Source: an uncultured Saprospiraceae bacterium (GTDB lineage Bacteria > Bacteroidota > Bacteroidia > Chitinophagales > Saprospiraceae). Taken from it: a stretch of DNA of 64,000 nucleotides. The stretch spans positions 62,001 through 126,000 of the forward strand of contig CALFBH010000007.1 in assembly GCA_937951615.1 (NCBI GenBank), given 5' to 3'. The notes under the pieces are model-generated. The model did no database searches, was not told the DNA's origin, and was given only the letters and a program-made list of their open reading frames with translations. Positions 1 through 7,964 of the stretch are shown here, in pieces; the first letter of the stretch is position 1, and every line of letters begins with the position of its first letter. The position numbers and the translations under genes were made by a program.

Positions 1-1001
1 GCATATTCTGCCATTTCGCGCAGCGTATTGATCCCGTCACTATAAGTCGTGTGGCTATGAATGACGCCTTTGATATCCTCTTTTGTAATGAGTGTGGGAA
101 GTTTTCCAGCTTTCGCCAATTCTATGCTATACTCATCTTCCCGCATTTCCGGTGGGATAGGAGGGAGGGAGGCTTTTTCAAAAATGACAGCTTCCGTAGC
201 TGCTTTTTCGACAGCACCAAAAGCGGCATTAAAATCTTTCGTTCCGGTAGTATTGAAAAGACGGGTTCCCCAATTTTCAGGACTTGTGATGTAGAGCCGA
301 ACGGGCGTTTGCTTGGCAGTTTTTGCTCGATAATAGCCTAGCGTTTTTTCCGTAAGGTTCAGCCATTCACCATCAAACAAAGTATCAGGAAGTGTTTCCT
401 GTGCCACTAGTATTTCAATGCCTCGCAGGATGGGCGACTTTCGTCGAATCGCACCTGTAAGGGCAGTCTGTACGTTTAGTTTTGTGTGTAAATCATTGAC
501 CAGTTGCTCCGCTTCTGCTTCTAGTGAGGCATAGAGAAATTTATCTCGCGACTGTCGATAATATTCAATTTTTTGCAGCACATCTTCCTGCGTTTTCAGT
601 CCGAAGCCTTTCAAGGCAATGAGTCTATTTTCATTGCAGGCATAAAACAATTCACCAACACTGGTGATGTCCATTTCTTGCCACAATTGTCTGATTTTCT
701 TCGCGCCCAGCCCTTTGATGTTCATCAATTCCTGAACACCTTCTGGCGTTTTTTCCTTGAATTCATTCAGCTTTGCCATCTCGCCATTGTCCAGCAATTC
801 ACGTATCTTTCCAGAAATGGCTTTTCCTATACCTTTCAGTCCGCCAATTTCTGCATCACTCATTTCGGTGAGCGGGTCGGGTAGCTTGCGGAGGGCTAGG
901 TAAGCGTTTTTATAGGAGCGTATTTTGAAGGTGTTTTCTTCATGCAATTCCATCAACTCGCCTAGTCGATTGAACTTTCTGGCAATTTCTTTATTTGTCA
1001 T
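1..1001 (-). CDS. polX: DNA polymerase/3'-5' exonuclease PolX, N-terminal part (C-terminus outside window)
   Basis: Reading the minus strand from the ATG at 999-1001 gives an uninterrupted frame to the window edge (about 333 residues). It begins MTNKEIARKFNRLGELMELH. The N-terminus has the helix-hairpin-helix layout of the Pol beta 8-kDa domain (FKIRSYKNAYLALRKL, then GLKGIGKAISGKI). A second HhH follows (MNIKGLGAKKIRQLWQ). The frame runs through a Pol X palm-like region and ends as the PHP domain starts (GVIHSHTTYSDG, near 1-40). The family is a repair polymerase with a metal-dependent PHP exonuclease domain, usually about 560-570 residues, so roughly the last 230 residues are missing only because the window ends. 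The stop of the next gene upstream abuts this start without a gap, suggesting co-transcription. Family assignment is firm; catalytic residues of the PHP domain cannot be checked here. Confidence 0.88.
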   Translation of the reverse strand, partial: MTNKEIARKFNRLGELMELHEENTFKIRSYKNAYLALRKLPDPLTEMSDAEIGGLKGIGKAISGKIRELLDNGEMAKLNEFKEKTPEGVQELMNIKGLGAKKIRQLWQEMDITSVGELFYACNENRLIALKGFGLKTQEDVLQKIEYYRQSRDKFLYASLEAEAEQLVNDLHTKLNVQTALTGAIRRKSPILRGIEILVAQETLPDTLFDGEWLNLTEKTLGYYRAKTAKQTPVRLYITSPENWGTRLFNTTGTKDFNAAFGAVEKAATEAVIFEKASLPPIPPEMREDEYSIELAKAGKLPTLITKEDIKGVIHSHTTYSDGINTLREMAEY

Positions 1002-1991
1002 CTAATCCATCATTTTAAAAGTGCGTTCTTCTTCTCCGTAATGCTTTCCTTCACCAGGCATACTTATCGTCGTTTTTCTTAACCTGTTGCTTTCTTCTAC
1101 CCAGCCCGTTTCATAATTGTATATGATATAACTGGTCTCGGTCATTTCGTATCGCAGGTCTTTCAATTCCTCATCCATTTCATTTTCACTCATAGACTCG
1201 CCTAGACTTCCTCCTACACTTTTCATCATTTTCTTCATCGTTTTAATGAGAATAGCTTTGCTTTTTTCAGCATCCAAGCTAAGCGAAGAAGCCAGTTTGA
1301 CTGTTTTGTTTTTCGTATCTATATCTGTAACTATAAAAGTGCCATAGGCAGGAAAAGGTTCTCCACCGTACAGGTTTTCTATTTCCTCATCATATTTGTT
1401 CTCTACATTCAAAGGAAACACATAGCCATGATACATGGAAAATGCACCAATTTCTTTTCGCATAGCAGCTTCCATACCTTCTTGTGTCGTCAGTTGCTTC
1501 GACATAGACATAGCCGTTTTCATGGCTTTTTTGTTTTGAGAAGCACTGCCACCTTGAAGGCTAAGTAGCATTTTTACGACCCGGTTTGTCGCTTCGCTTA
1601 GTTCTTCCCAGTTTTTTAGTTCCACAAAGCCGCCCATATCATCCGTCTGATATTCATAACGAAAATCTTTCATGAGCTTTTGAACGATTTGTTCTGCACC
1701 AGGAGCTTTGTCAGCGGCAGGATCATCTAGTACTTTTTCGGTTTTATATTCAATCAAGTAAGCTTCTTCTGTGGCTTGATTTACTCTAAAGGAAACCAAT
1801 TTTCTGGTCTGCTCGTTTTGCGCTTTTTTGTTGTCTTTCTTTTCCAGTTTGCGTTTGGTGTATTCATATTTTTTTTGGTCGCCTTGCTCCCAATAAGCAA
1901 TAATAGCTACAGAATCTTTGCCGATTAATTGTGCAGAGATATGATTTGCGAAACTGACAAATAGAAATATTAGAACTAGAGTGTTTTTCAT
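1002..1991 (-). CDS. exported protein of unknown function, 329 aa
   Basis: The protein starts MKNTLVLIFLFVSFANHISA and has a clear Sec signal peptide with a cleavage site near residue 20 (ISA-QL), so it should be periplasmic or on the cell surface. The mature part is rich in Lys and Glu, with predicted helices around residues 40-110 and a region near 140-180 with repeated Met/Lys/Ala residues. It has no Cys-based motif, transmembrane segment or catalytic signature that I recognise. It lies immediately upstream of PolX on the same strand; the two coding regions abut at 1001/1002. The ATG is followed directly by the signal peptide, which supports this start. Function is unknown. Confidence 0.7.
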   Translation of the reverse strand: MKNTLVLIFLFVSFANHISAQLIGKDSVAIIAYWEQGDQKKYEYTKRKLEKKDNKKAQNEQTRKLVSFRVNQATEEAYLIEYKTEKVLDDPAADKAPGAEQIVQKLMKDFRYEYQTDDMGGFVELKNWEELSEATNRVVKMLLSLQGGSASQNKKAMKTAMSMSKQLTTQEGMEAAMRKEIGAFSMYHGYVFPLNVENKYDEEIENLYGGEPFPAYGTFIVTDIDTKNKTVKLASSLSLDAEKSKAILIKTMKKMMKSVGGSLGESMSENEMDEELKDLRYEMTETSYIIYNYETGWVEESNRLRKTTISMPGEGKHYGEEERTFKMMD

Positions 1992-2222
1992 AGTTTATAA
2001 ATTTATAGATATAAGGAGCGAGGATTCAGTTTGCTATTTGTCTGGCTCCAAAATATTTCAGAATAAAGCCTAGTTGCAATTGACTTATTTTTAAATATTT
2101 TGCAAATATCCTGATTTATTTGAAATAAATGCGTGGAGATTCATTTTTTTAATTGTTTTGAAAATGTTCGTGACGGGTTTTCCATTTTTACTTAAATATT
2201 ATATTTTTTTATTGCTTTTCAT

Positions 2223-2254
2223 TTTGTTTTTTGGATGATAGCTTTCTATCTTAG
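2223..2254 (+). promoter_or_regulatory. putative Bacteroidota promoter for the SusC/SusD operon
   Basis: In the 333-bp gap 1992-2324, a TTTG at 2223-2226 and TATCTTAG at 2247-2254 are separated by 20 bases. This fits the Bacteroidota consensus TTTG-N19-TAnnTTTG with one mismatch in the second box. Transcription would start near 2261, about 64 nt before the SusC ATG at 2325. The rest of the gap is AT-rich with no other feature that I can see. Confidence 0.45.
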
Positions 2255-2324
2255 TGTCAAAATTACACTTTATTTAAAATAGAGTGTAGTATTGAAATCA
2301 CTAAATGAAAAAACCATTAACATT

Positions 2325-5300
2325 ATGAAAAAAGTAAAGTATTCTACTTTTTTAGAAAAGACGGTTAGGTACATTGTTCCTATGTTAGTCTTTTCTCTGT
2401 TTTGCGTAGGGCTTTCCGCACAAAACATGACGGTTTCCGGTGTAGTCACCGATGATACTGGAGAGGCACTTATTGGCGTGACAGTTTCAGTAGAGGGAAC
2501 CTCAAGAGGTACGGTCACCGACATTGATGGAAAATACAGCATTCAAGTATCTAAAGGGGAAACCTTGGAGTTTGGTTATGCCGGTTTTGCTACACAGAGA
2601 AAAGTAGTCGGTGAAGACGGTACTGTCAATGTATTTTTGCTGACGGATGCTGAAAATCTGGAAGAAGTCATCGTGACAGGATATTCCATAGATAGACGAA
2701 GAAGTACGCCAGGATCTGTTTCTACTGTTAAAGCTGAGGAACTAACCGTATCTCCTTCCGGAGATGTAGAGCAGCAATTACAAGGTAGAGTTGCGGGAGT
2801 AACGGTCATTACAAACGGTCAGCCAGGTACGACCAGTCAAATAAGAGTTAGGGGCTATGGTGCTTTAGGCGGTAATGAGCCACTTTATGTTATTGATGGT
2901 GTTCCAACGACGAGTACTAACTTCCTGAATCCAGATGAGATTGAAACGGTCACCGTTTTGAAGGATGCGACTTCTGCATCTATATATGGTGCTCGTGCGG
3001 CTGGTGGTGTAATTGTTTACACGACGAAAAAAGGGAAAAAAGAAAAACGCCCATTAGAAGTTACTTATAATGGTATGGTCGGATTGACAGATCCTGGTAA
3101 TTCACCAGCGATTATGAATCCTCAGGATCATGCCGATTGGACTTGGAAAGCAGTAGAAAATGCAGCTATTCAAGCTGGCGAGGCGCCTGTTTATCAACAC
3201 GAACAATTTGGATCAGGTGCTACGCCTGTTTTACCAGATTACCTTCTGGTTGGACCCGACAGAGCGGTTTCTGGTACTGTAAATCTTGCAGATCATGCAG
3301 ATGCTTATAATGTAGATCCCGCAGCCGGGTCTATTTATCAGGTGGTAAAAGCGGCTACTGGTGAAGGAACAGACTGGTATGATGCGATTACCCGTACTGC
3401 TTTTCTTCATCGTCATCATCTTGGTTTTTCTGGTGGAGGTGTGAATAATCAATTCTATGTTGGATTAGGCATGCAGGAGCAAGAAGGTATTTTGATACAT
3501 CAGGATTTTACCCGTTACTCTTTAAGAGTAAATAGTGAATTTGATCTTTTGCCAAATTTAAGAATTGGAGAAAACATTCAAACCTATTACCGTGCAGCTG
3601 ATATCTTCGGATCTAATGGAGGTAGTGGATCTTCTGATGATGAAAACATCGTCCTAACGGCATCCAGAATGGCTTCTATTATTCCGATATATGATGAGTT
3701 TGGCGGATACGCAGGCACTTCGGTAGGTGGATTCAATAATCCTCGCAACCCCGTAGCTGAACTGGATGGACAGCAAAACAACCGTGCTTTTCAAACTTCA
3801 ATTTTTGGAAACCTTTATTTGGAGTTTGACCCAATTAAGAATTTGACCTTACGCACGAATTTTGGTGGTGATTATGGCTCTTCACACTTCTGGGGATATA
3901 CGCGCCGTCAATATGAAAATTCTGAGAATAATTCTTCTTTTGCTTTTAATCAAAGCTCTAATTTCTACAGAAACTGGGTATGGACGAATACAGCTAATTA
4001 CAGCATTGATTTTGGAATCGGTAATGCAGATATTATCATTGGGCAAGAGGCTTTGAATTTCGGCACAGGCAGAGGAATGAATGCTTCCGGTATTAATCCA
4101 TTTTCACAATCTGTAGATTTTGTAGGCATATCTACAGTAGAAGATCAGGTCGTGAACGGTGGTCACGGATACGGTGTCAACTTTGCTTCTTACTTTGGTA
4201 GAGTAAACTTTGATCTACAAGATAAATACATTGTTTCTTTTGTTGTTCGCAGAGATGGCTCTTCTCGTTTTGGTAGTGAAAATCGCTATGGTGTATTCCC
4301 CGCTGTATCAGCTGCCTGGCGTCTGTCTTCAGAAAGATTCATGGATAACATACCTTTTTTGGAGGACTTGAAGATACGTGCAGGATATGGTATCATGGGT
4401 AATTCCAATAATGTCAATCCTAATAACCAGTTCAACCTCTATAGTACAAGTATAGGGGCATCCAGTTATGACATCAGCGGTAGCAACACAGGTGCATCAC
4501 AGGGTTTTTACAGCTCGAACATTGGAAATCCATTCGCAAGATGGGAAAAAGCAATTACGTCCAATATTGGTATAGATGCATTGATGTTTGATGGCAAATT
4601 AGATGTAGGGCTTGAATTTTGGGTGAAAAATACAGAAGACCTGCTATTCCAACAGCCAGTAACTGTAATGACAGGACCATTCGCAAATGCTCCTTTTGTC
4701 AATGTAGGTAAAATGAGAAATAGAGGTGTGGACTTGACAATTGTGAATAAAGGAGACATCAGCCCTAAGCTAAGGTATGAGGTCATCCTTAATGGAGGTT
4801 TCCTGAATAACGAAATTGTAGAACTCGCTGATGGTATCGACGATTTGCCGAATAGAAGTGCAGCTTATCGTGGTGTTACGCCTGTTCTGAATCAGGTCGG
4901 TCAGCCACTTTCGGCATTCTATGGATATCAGGTAGAAAGCTTATGGGCTAGCGCAGATGAAGTAGAAGCTGCTAATCAGGCTGCTCAGGCTGCGGCTGCG
5001 GCTGCTGATCCTTCACTGACACAGGCTGAACTGGATGCCATCGTTTTCCAATCTGGAGCTGGAGCGGGGCGGTTCAAATTTGCGGATATTAACAGCTATG
5101 ATGAATTCGGAGAATTAACAGGTGTGCCAGACGGTATTATTGATCTGGCGGATAGAACCACTATTGGAAATCCTATTCCTGATTTTACCGGTGGATTGAC
5201 CATCAAGCTGGACTATGGAAACTTTGGATTGGAAATGTATTCTTTTGCTTCTATTGGCAATGATATATATAATGTTTCAAAATTATATACCGATTTTTAT

Positions 5301-5681
5301 CCACTGTTTCCAGGTGCTGCCATCAGTGAACGGGTAAAAGATTCTTGGTCTTTTGACAACCCGAGTGGAGATATTCCAATTTTTGAAAATGTTTCTAATT
5401 TTAGTACAAATACACAATCCAATTCCTTCTACGTAGAAAATGGTTCTTATTTCAGACTCCAAAACCTAACGCTTTCTTACGCTTTACCCGGGCATATCGT
5501 AGATAAAGCAAAAATGAGAGACATTAAATTTACGGCAAGTGTCAATAACTTATTTACCATTACAGGGTATGAAGGTTTAGACCCAAGTGTAGGTGGATCA
5601 GCAGACACCAACTTTGGAATTGATGTGGGTAATATTCCTATTACACGTAGCTTTACATTTGGCGTAAGAGCTGGTTTCTAA
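2325..5681 (+). CDS. SusC/RagA-family TonB-linked outer-membrane transporter
   Basis: This is an outer-membrane beta-barrel that, with the SusD lipoprotein encoded next, takes up a glycan or oligopeptide using TonB energy. I chose the ATG at 2325 because it places a normal signal peptide at the N-terminus (MKKVKYSTFLEK, cleavage near residue 33); a TTG at 2292 would add 11 residues. A carboxypeptidase-regulatory-like beta domain covers about residues 34-110. It is followed by the TonB-box/plug start LEEVIVTGY (112-120), the SusC signature LYVIDGVP (187-194) and LKDATSASIYGARAAGGVI (about 212-230). A long barrel region runs to the C-terminal Phe (VRAGF). The length of 1118 residues is normal. 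An Ala-rich insert near residues 885-900 looks like a surface loop. Substrate cannot be predicted because no enzyme for glycan breakdown lies nearby. Confidence 0.93.
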   Translation: MKKVKYSTFLEKTVRYIVPMLVFSLFCVGLSAQNMTVSGVVTDDTGEALIGVTVSVEGTSRGTVTDIDGKYSIQVSKGETLEFGYAGFATQRKVVGEDGTVNVFLLTDAENLEEVIVTGYSIDRRRSTPGSVSTVKAEELTVSPSGDVEQQLQGRVAGVTVITNGQPGTTSQIRVRGYGALGGNEPLYVIDGVPTTSTNFLNPDEIETVTVLKDATSASIYGARAAGGVIVYTTKKGKKEKRPLEVTYNGMVGLTDPGNSPAIMNPQDHADWTWKAVENAAIQAGEAPVYQHEQFGSGATPVLPDYLLVGPDRAVSGTVNLADHADAYNVDPAAGSIYQVVKAATGEGTDWYDAITRTAFLHRHHLGFSGGGVNNQFYVGLGMQEQEGILIHQDFTRYSLRVNSEFDLLPNLRIGENIQTYYRAADIFGSNGGSGSSDDENIVLTASRMASIIPIYDEFGGYAGTSVGGFNNPRNPVAELDGQQNNRAFQTSIFGNLYLEFDPIKNLTLRTNFGGDYGSSHFWGYTRRQYENSENNSSFAFNQSSNFYRNWVWTNTANYSIDFGIGNADIIIGQEALNFGTGRGMNASGINPFSQSVDFVGISTVEDQVVNGGHGYGVNFASYFGRVNFDLQDKYIVSFVVRRDGSSRFGSENRYGVFPAVSAAWRLSSERFMDNIPFLEDLKIRAGYGIMGNSNNVNPNNQFNLYSTSIGASSYDISGSNTGASQGFYSSNIGNPFARWEKAITSNIGIDALMFDGKLDVGLEFWVKNTEDLLFQQPVTVMTGPFANAPFVNVGKMRNRGVDLTIVNKGDISPKLRYEVILNGGFLNNEIVELADGIDDLPNRSAAYRGVTPVLNQVGQPLSAFYGYQVESLWASADEVEAANQAAQAAAAAADPSLTQAELDAIVFQSGAGAGRFKFADINSYDEFGELTGVPDGIIDLADRTTIGNPIPDFTGGLTIKLDYGNFGLEMYSFASIGNDIYNVSKLYTDFYPLFPGAAISERVKDSWSFDNPSGDIPIFENVSNFSTNTQSNSFYVENGSYFRLQNLTLSYALPGHIVDKAKMRDIKFTASVNNLFTITGYEGLDPSVGGSADTNFGIDVGNIPITRSFTFGVRAGF

Positions 5682-5712
5682 GTTTAAGTATAAGATTAAG
5701 TTTAAGTTTAAA
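5681..5712. repeat. TAAGTTT word repeat between SusC and SusD
   Basis: The 31-bp gap starts in the SusC stop codon and consists of imperfect copies of TAAGTTTAAG/TAAGATTAAG. The same words recur at 18913-18956 and 19548-19612. It is one of several word-type intergenic repeats in the window. Confidence 0.6.
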
Positions 5713-7434
5713 ATGATAACTAAAATGAAAAAATTAAAATATATATTTCTCCCGATATTCGCTTTTTTGATATTACTACCAGCGTGTAAAGACGAATTTT
5801 TAGATGTAGCACCAACTGGTTCATTAAGTGATACAGAACTATCTACCTTAGCGGGAGTCGAAGGATCTTTAATTGCATCTTACTCTATGCTGTTGGGAAG
5901 AAATGGTTTTTACAGCGATGCCACCAACTGGTTTTGGGGAAGTGTGCTTGGAGGAGATGCGAATAAAGGAACCAATGAAGGTGACCAGTCTCAGGTAAAT
6001 GAAGTTCAGGCTTATAGGGCACAAACGAATAATGATTCTGTATTGGAAAAATATGCGACCACCTATGAAGGGATTGCACGTACCAACGCAACTTTAAGGT
6101 TATTGGGTTTGTCTACTACTATCGGGGCTGATGATGCGACCCGTCTGGAAGCTGAGGCTAAATTTTTAAGAGGACATTATTATTTCGATTTGAAAAGGAA
6201 TTTTAATAATACGCCTTATGTGGATGAAAACTGGGACAACATTACGCCAGTTGACAATACGGCAGATTTGTGGACTTTCATCGAAGCTGATTTGAAATTT
6301 GCCTATGAAAATCTACCTGAAACACAAAGTGATGCAGGTAGAGCCAATAAATGGGCGGCAGGTGCTTATTATGCAAAAGCTTTATTATTTCAAGGAAAAT
6401 ATGCGGATGCTAAATCTATCCTTGATAATGTCATAACAAATGGTGTCACTGCCAGTGGAGAACCTTATGGCTTGAACGATAATTATGCAGATGCTTTCTT
6501 TGCACCTAATGACAACAGTAAAGAATCTGTTTTTGCTTCTCAGGCTGCTGCCGGAACTGGTGATATAAATAATGCCAATGCAGGAATGGTCTTAAATTTC
6601 CCTCATGGAGGTGGCGACAGACCAGGCGGATGCTGTGGATTTTTCCAACCAAGTATCGAACTGGGCAATTCATTCCGTACAGATGCCAATGGACTTCCTT
6701 TGTTGGATGGTTCATATAATGATGCTGCTAATGCGCTGGTAACAGACCAGGGTGTTTTTAGTGCAGATTCATTTACACCAGATGCGGATAATGTAGATCC
6801 ACGATTAGATCATTCTATTGGTCGCAGAGGCATTCCATATTTAGATTGGGGTCCACATCCAGGAAGAGACTGGATTCGTGACCAGCCTTATGGCGGGCCT
6901 TATTCTCCCAAGAAGTTTATCTATTACAGAGATGTAGCAGGTGATAATGACGGTAGTTCCTGGACACCAGGTTATACTGCTATTAATTATAATGTCATTC
7001 GTTATGCAGATGTACTTTTATGGGCAGCAGAATGTGAGATTGAGTTAGGAAATCTTGAAGTTGGGCGTGGTTTAATCAATATCGTAAGAAATAGAGCTAA
7101 AAATTCTATGGTTATGAATGGTGGTGCGCCTGCTGCTAATTATGTTATAGAACCTTATGCTTCTTTCGGTAGCCAGGAGATGGCAAGAACTGCTTTGAGA
7201 ATGGAGCGTAAGTTAGAGCTGTCAGGAGAAGGACATCGTCTTTATGACTTAGTAAGATGGGGGGTTGCTGAAAGCGTTTTGAATAACTATTTGGCTATTG
7301 AAAATGCTGTGATTATTAATTCATCGTTTATGGGTAGTTCATTCCAGTCTAATAAAAATGAATACCTGCCTATTCCACAAAATGAAATAGATATTTTGGG
7401 CGCCGATGTTTTGAAGCAAAATCCTGGGTACTAG
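5713..7434 (+). CDS. RagB/SusD-family nutrient-uptake outer-membrane lipoprotein
   Basis: This is the surface lipoprotein that caps the SusC barrel and binds the substrate. The lipobox LLPAC places the lipidated Cys at residue 25; an in-frame ATG at 5725 would give Cys21 and is equally possible. The mature N-terminus (FLDVAPTGSLSDTELST) is typical of SusD. Four TPR-like helical pairs are expected around 90-230, and the C-terminus carries the family hallmark RMERKLELSGEGHRLYDLVRW followed by YLPIPQNEIDI and a terminal NPGY. Length (573 aa) is normal. It follows SusC by 31 bp and forms one operon with it. An unusual GGDRPGGCCGFFQP segment near 300-312 has adjacent Cys residues; its role is unclear. 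Confidence 0.92.
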   Translation: MITKMKKLKYIFLPIFAFLILLPACKDEFLDVAPTGSLSDTELSTLAGVEGSLIASYSMLLGRNGFYSDATNWFWGSVLGGDANKGTNEGDQSQVNEVQAYRAQTNNDSVLEKYATTYEGIARTNATLRLLGLSTTIGADDATRLEAEAKFLRGHYYFDLKRNFNNTPYVDENWDNITPVDNTADLWTFIEADLKFAYENLPETQSDAGRANKWAAGAYYAKALLFQGKYADAKSILDNVITNGVTASGEPYGLNDNYADAFFAPNDNSKESVFASQAAAGTGDINNANAGMVLNFPHGGGDRPGGCCGFFQPSIELGNSFRTDANGLPLLDGSYNDAANALVTDQGVFSADSFTPDADNVDPRLDHSIGRRGIPYLDWGPHPGRDWIRDQPYGGPYSPKKFIYYRDVAGDNDGSSWTPGYTAINYNVIRYADVLLWAAECEIELGNLEVGRGLINIVRNRAKNSMVMNGGAPAANYVIEPYASFGSQEMARTALRMERKLELSGEGHRLYDLVRWGVAESVLNNYLAIENAVIINSSFMGSSFQSNKNEYLPIPQNEIDILGADVLKQNPGY

Positions 7435-7435
7435 G

Positions 7436-7480
7436 CTTGGTGATTAGTGATTGGTGATTAGTAACTGGTAACTAGTTACT
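7436..7480. repeat. GTGATTAG/GTAACTAG word repeat
   Basis: Directly after the SusD stop are imperfect copies of GTGATTAGTGATTG and GTAACTAGTTAC. The same vocabulary recurs at 14117-14162 and 28266-28420. Confidence 0.55.
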
Positions 7481-7868
7481 AGTGCCAAAGGCACTAAGTT
7501 TTACAGCAATTTCTCATTTGGCTTTTTGTCCCCTCCAAAGGGGGATAATTCAGCATTTTAGCCATTATTTCTATGAAGATTGGGGGCTTTCGGTTTAAAT
7601 GAGAAATTGCTGTAAGTTTTAAGACATATTAGCCCCGCAATTTATCAGAAAAAAGTGGAATATCGAACAAGGAATATCGAATTACGAAGTATGCATAATT
7701 AATTTTAAAGTAAAATAGGTTGTAAATCAGTTGTTTAATTTTTACATCCTGCTGAAAAAGCCTCTCCATTTTAGCAAAAAAACGTATTAATATTTCGATA
7801 TTCGGTGTTCGATATTCGTTATTCGACATTCAAAATGTACTGATTTATTTAGTGTCGAAGGCACTAGT
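7478..7868. repeat. intergenic inverted-repeat element, copy 1 (carries a nested insertion)
   Basis: The 530-bp gap 7435-7964 contains no gene. From ACTAGTGCC at 7478 to CACTAGT ending at 7868 it forms a large imperfect inverted repeat. Its inner arms are built from words such as GAATATCGAA on the left and TTCGATATTCG on the right. Copy 2 lies at 26348-26593 and shares the same ends and inner words. Copy 1 is longer because it holds the 109-bp element at 7504-7612. It carries no coding capacity. Confidence 0.65.
7504..7612. mobile_element. 109-bp MITE-like element with 16-bp perfect TIRs and 9-bp target duplication
   Basis: The ends are CAGCAATTTCTCATTT (7504-7519) and its exact reverse complement (7597-7612). 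The element is flanked by TAAGTTTTA at 7495-7503 and again at 7613-7621. The related inverted-repeat element at 26348-26593 has a single TAAGTTTTA at the matching position with no insert, which is an empty site. The element has no reading frame and would need a transposase in trans. The 9-bp duplication length is seen with several DDE transposase families, but the family cannot be named from this. Confidence 0.75.
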
Positions 7869-7900
7869 AGCCAATCACTAACTAATTTTTTATCATTACT

Positions 7901-7938
7901 AAATGGTCTGATAACAGCTGAGTTGTCAGACCATTTTT
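7901..7938 (+). terminator. rho-independent terminator
   Basis: A 15-bp stem (AAATGGTCTGATAAC pairing with GTTGTCAGACCATTT, one G-T pair) with a 6-base loop is followed by TT. It lies 26 bp before the VCBS gene at 7965, so it may end the SusC/SusD transcript or act as an attenuator in the leader of the VCBS gene. Confidence 0.7.
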
Positions 7939-7964
7939 ATGTAGAATAATGGAATAATCATAAC

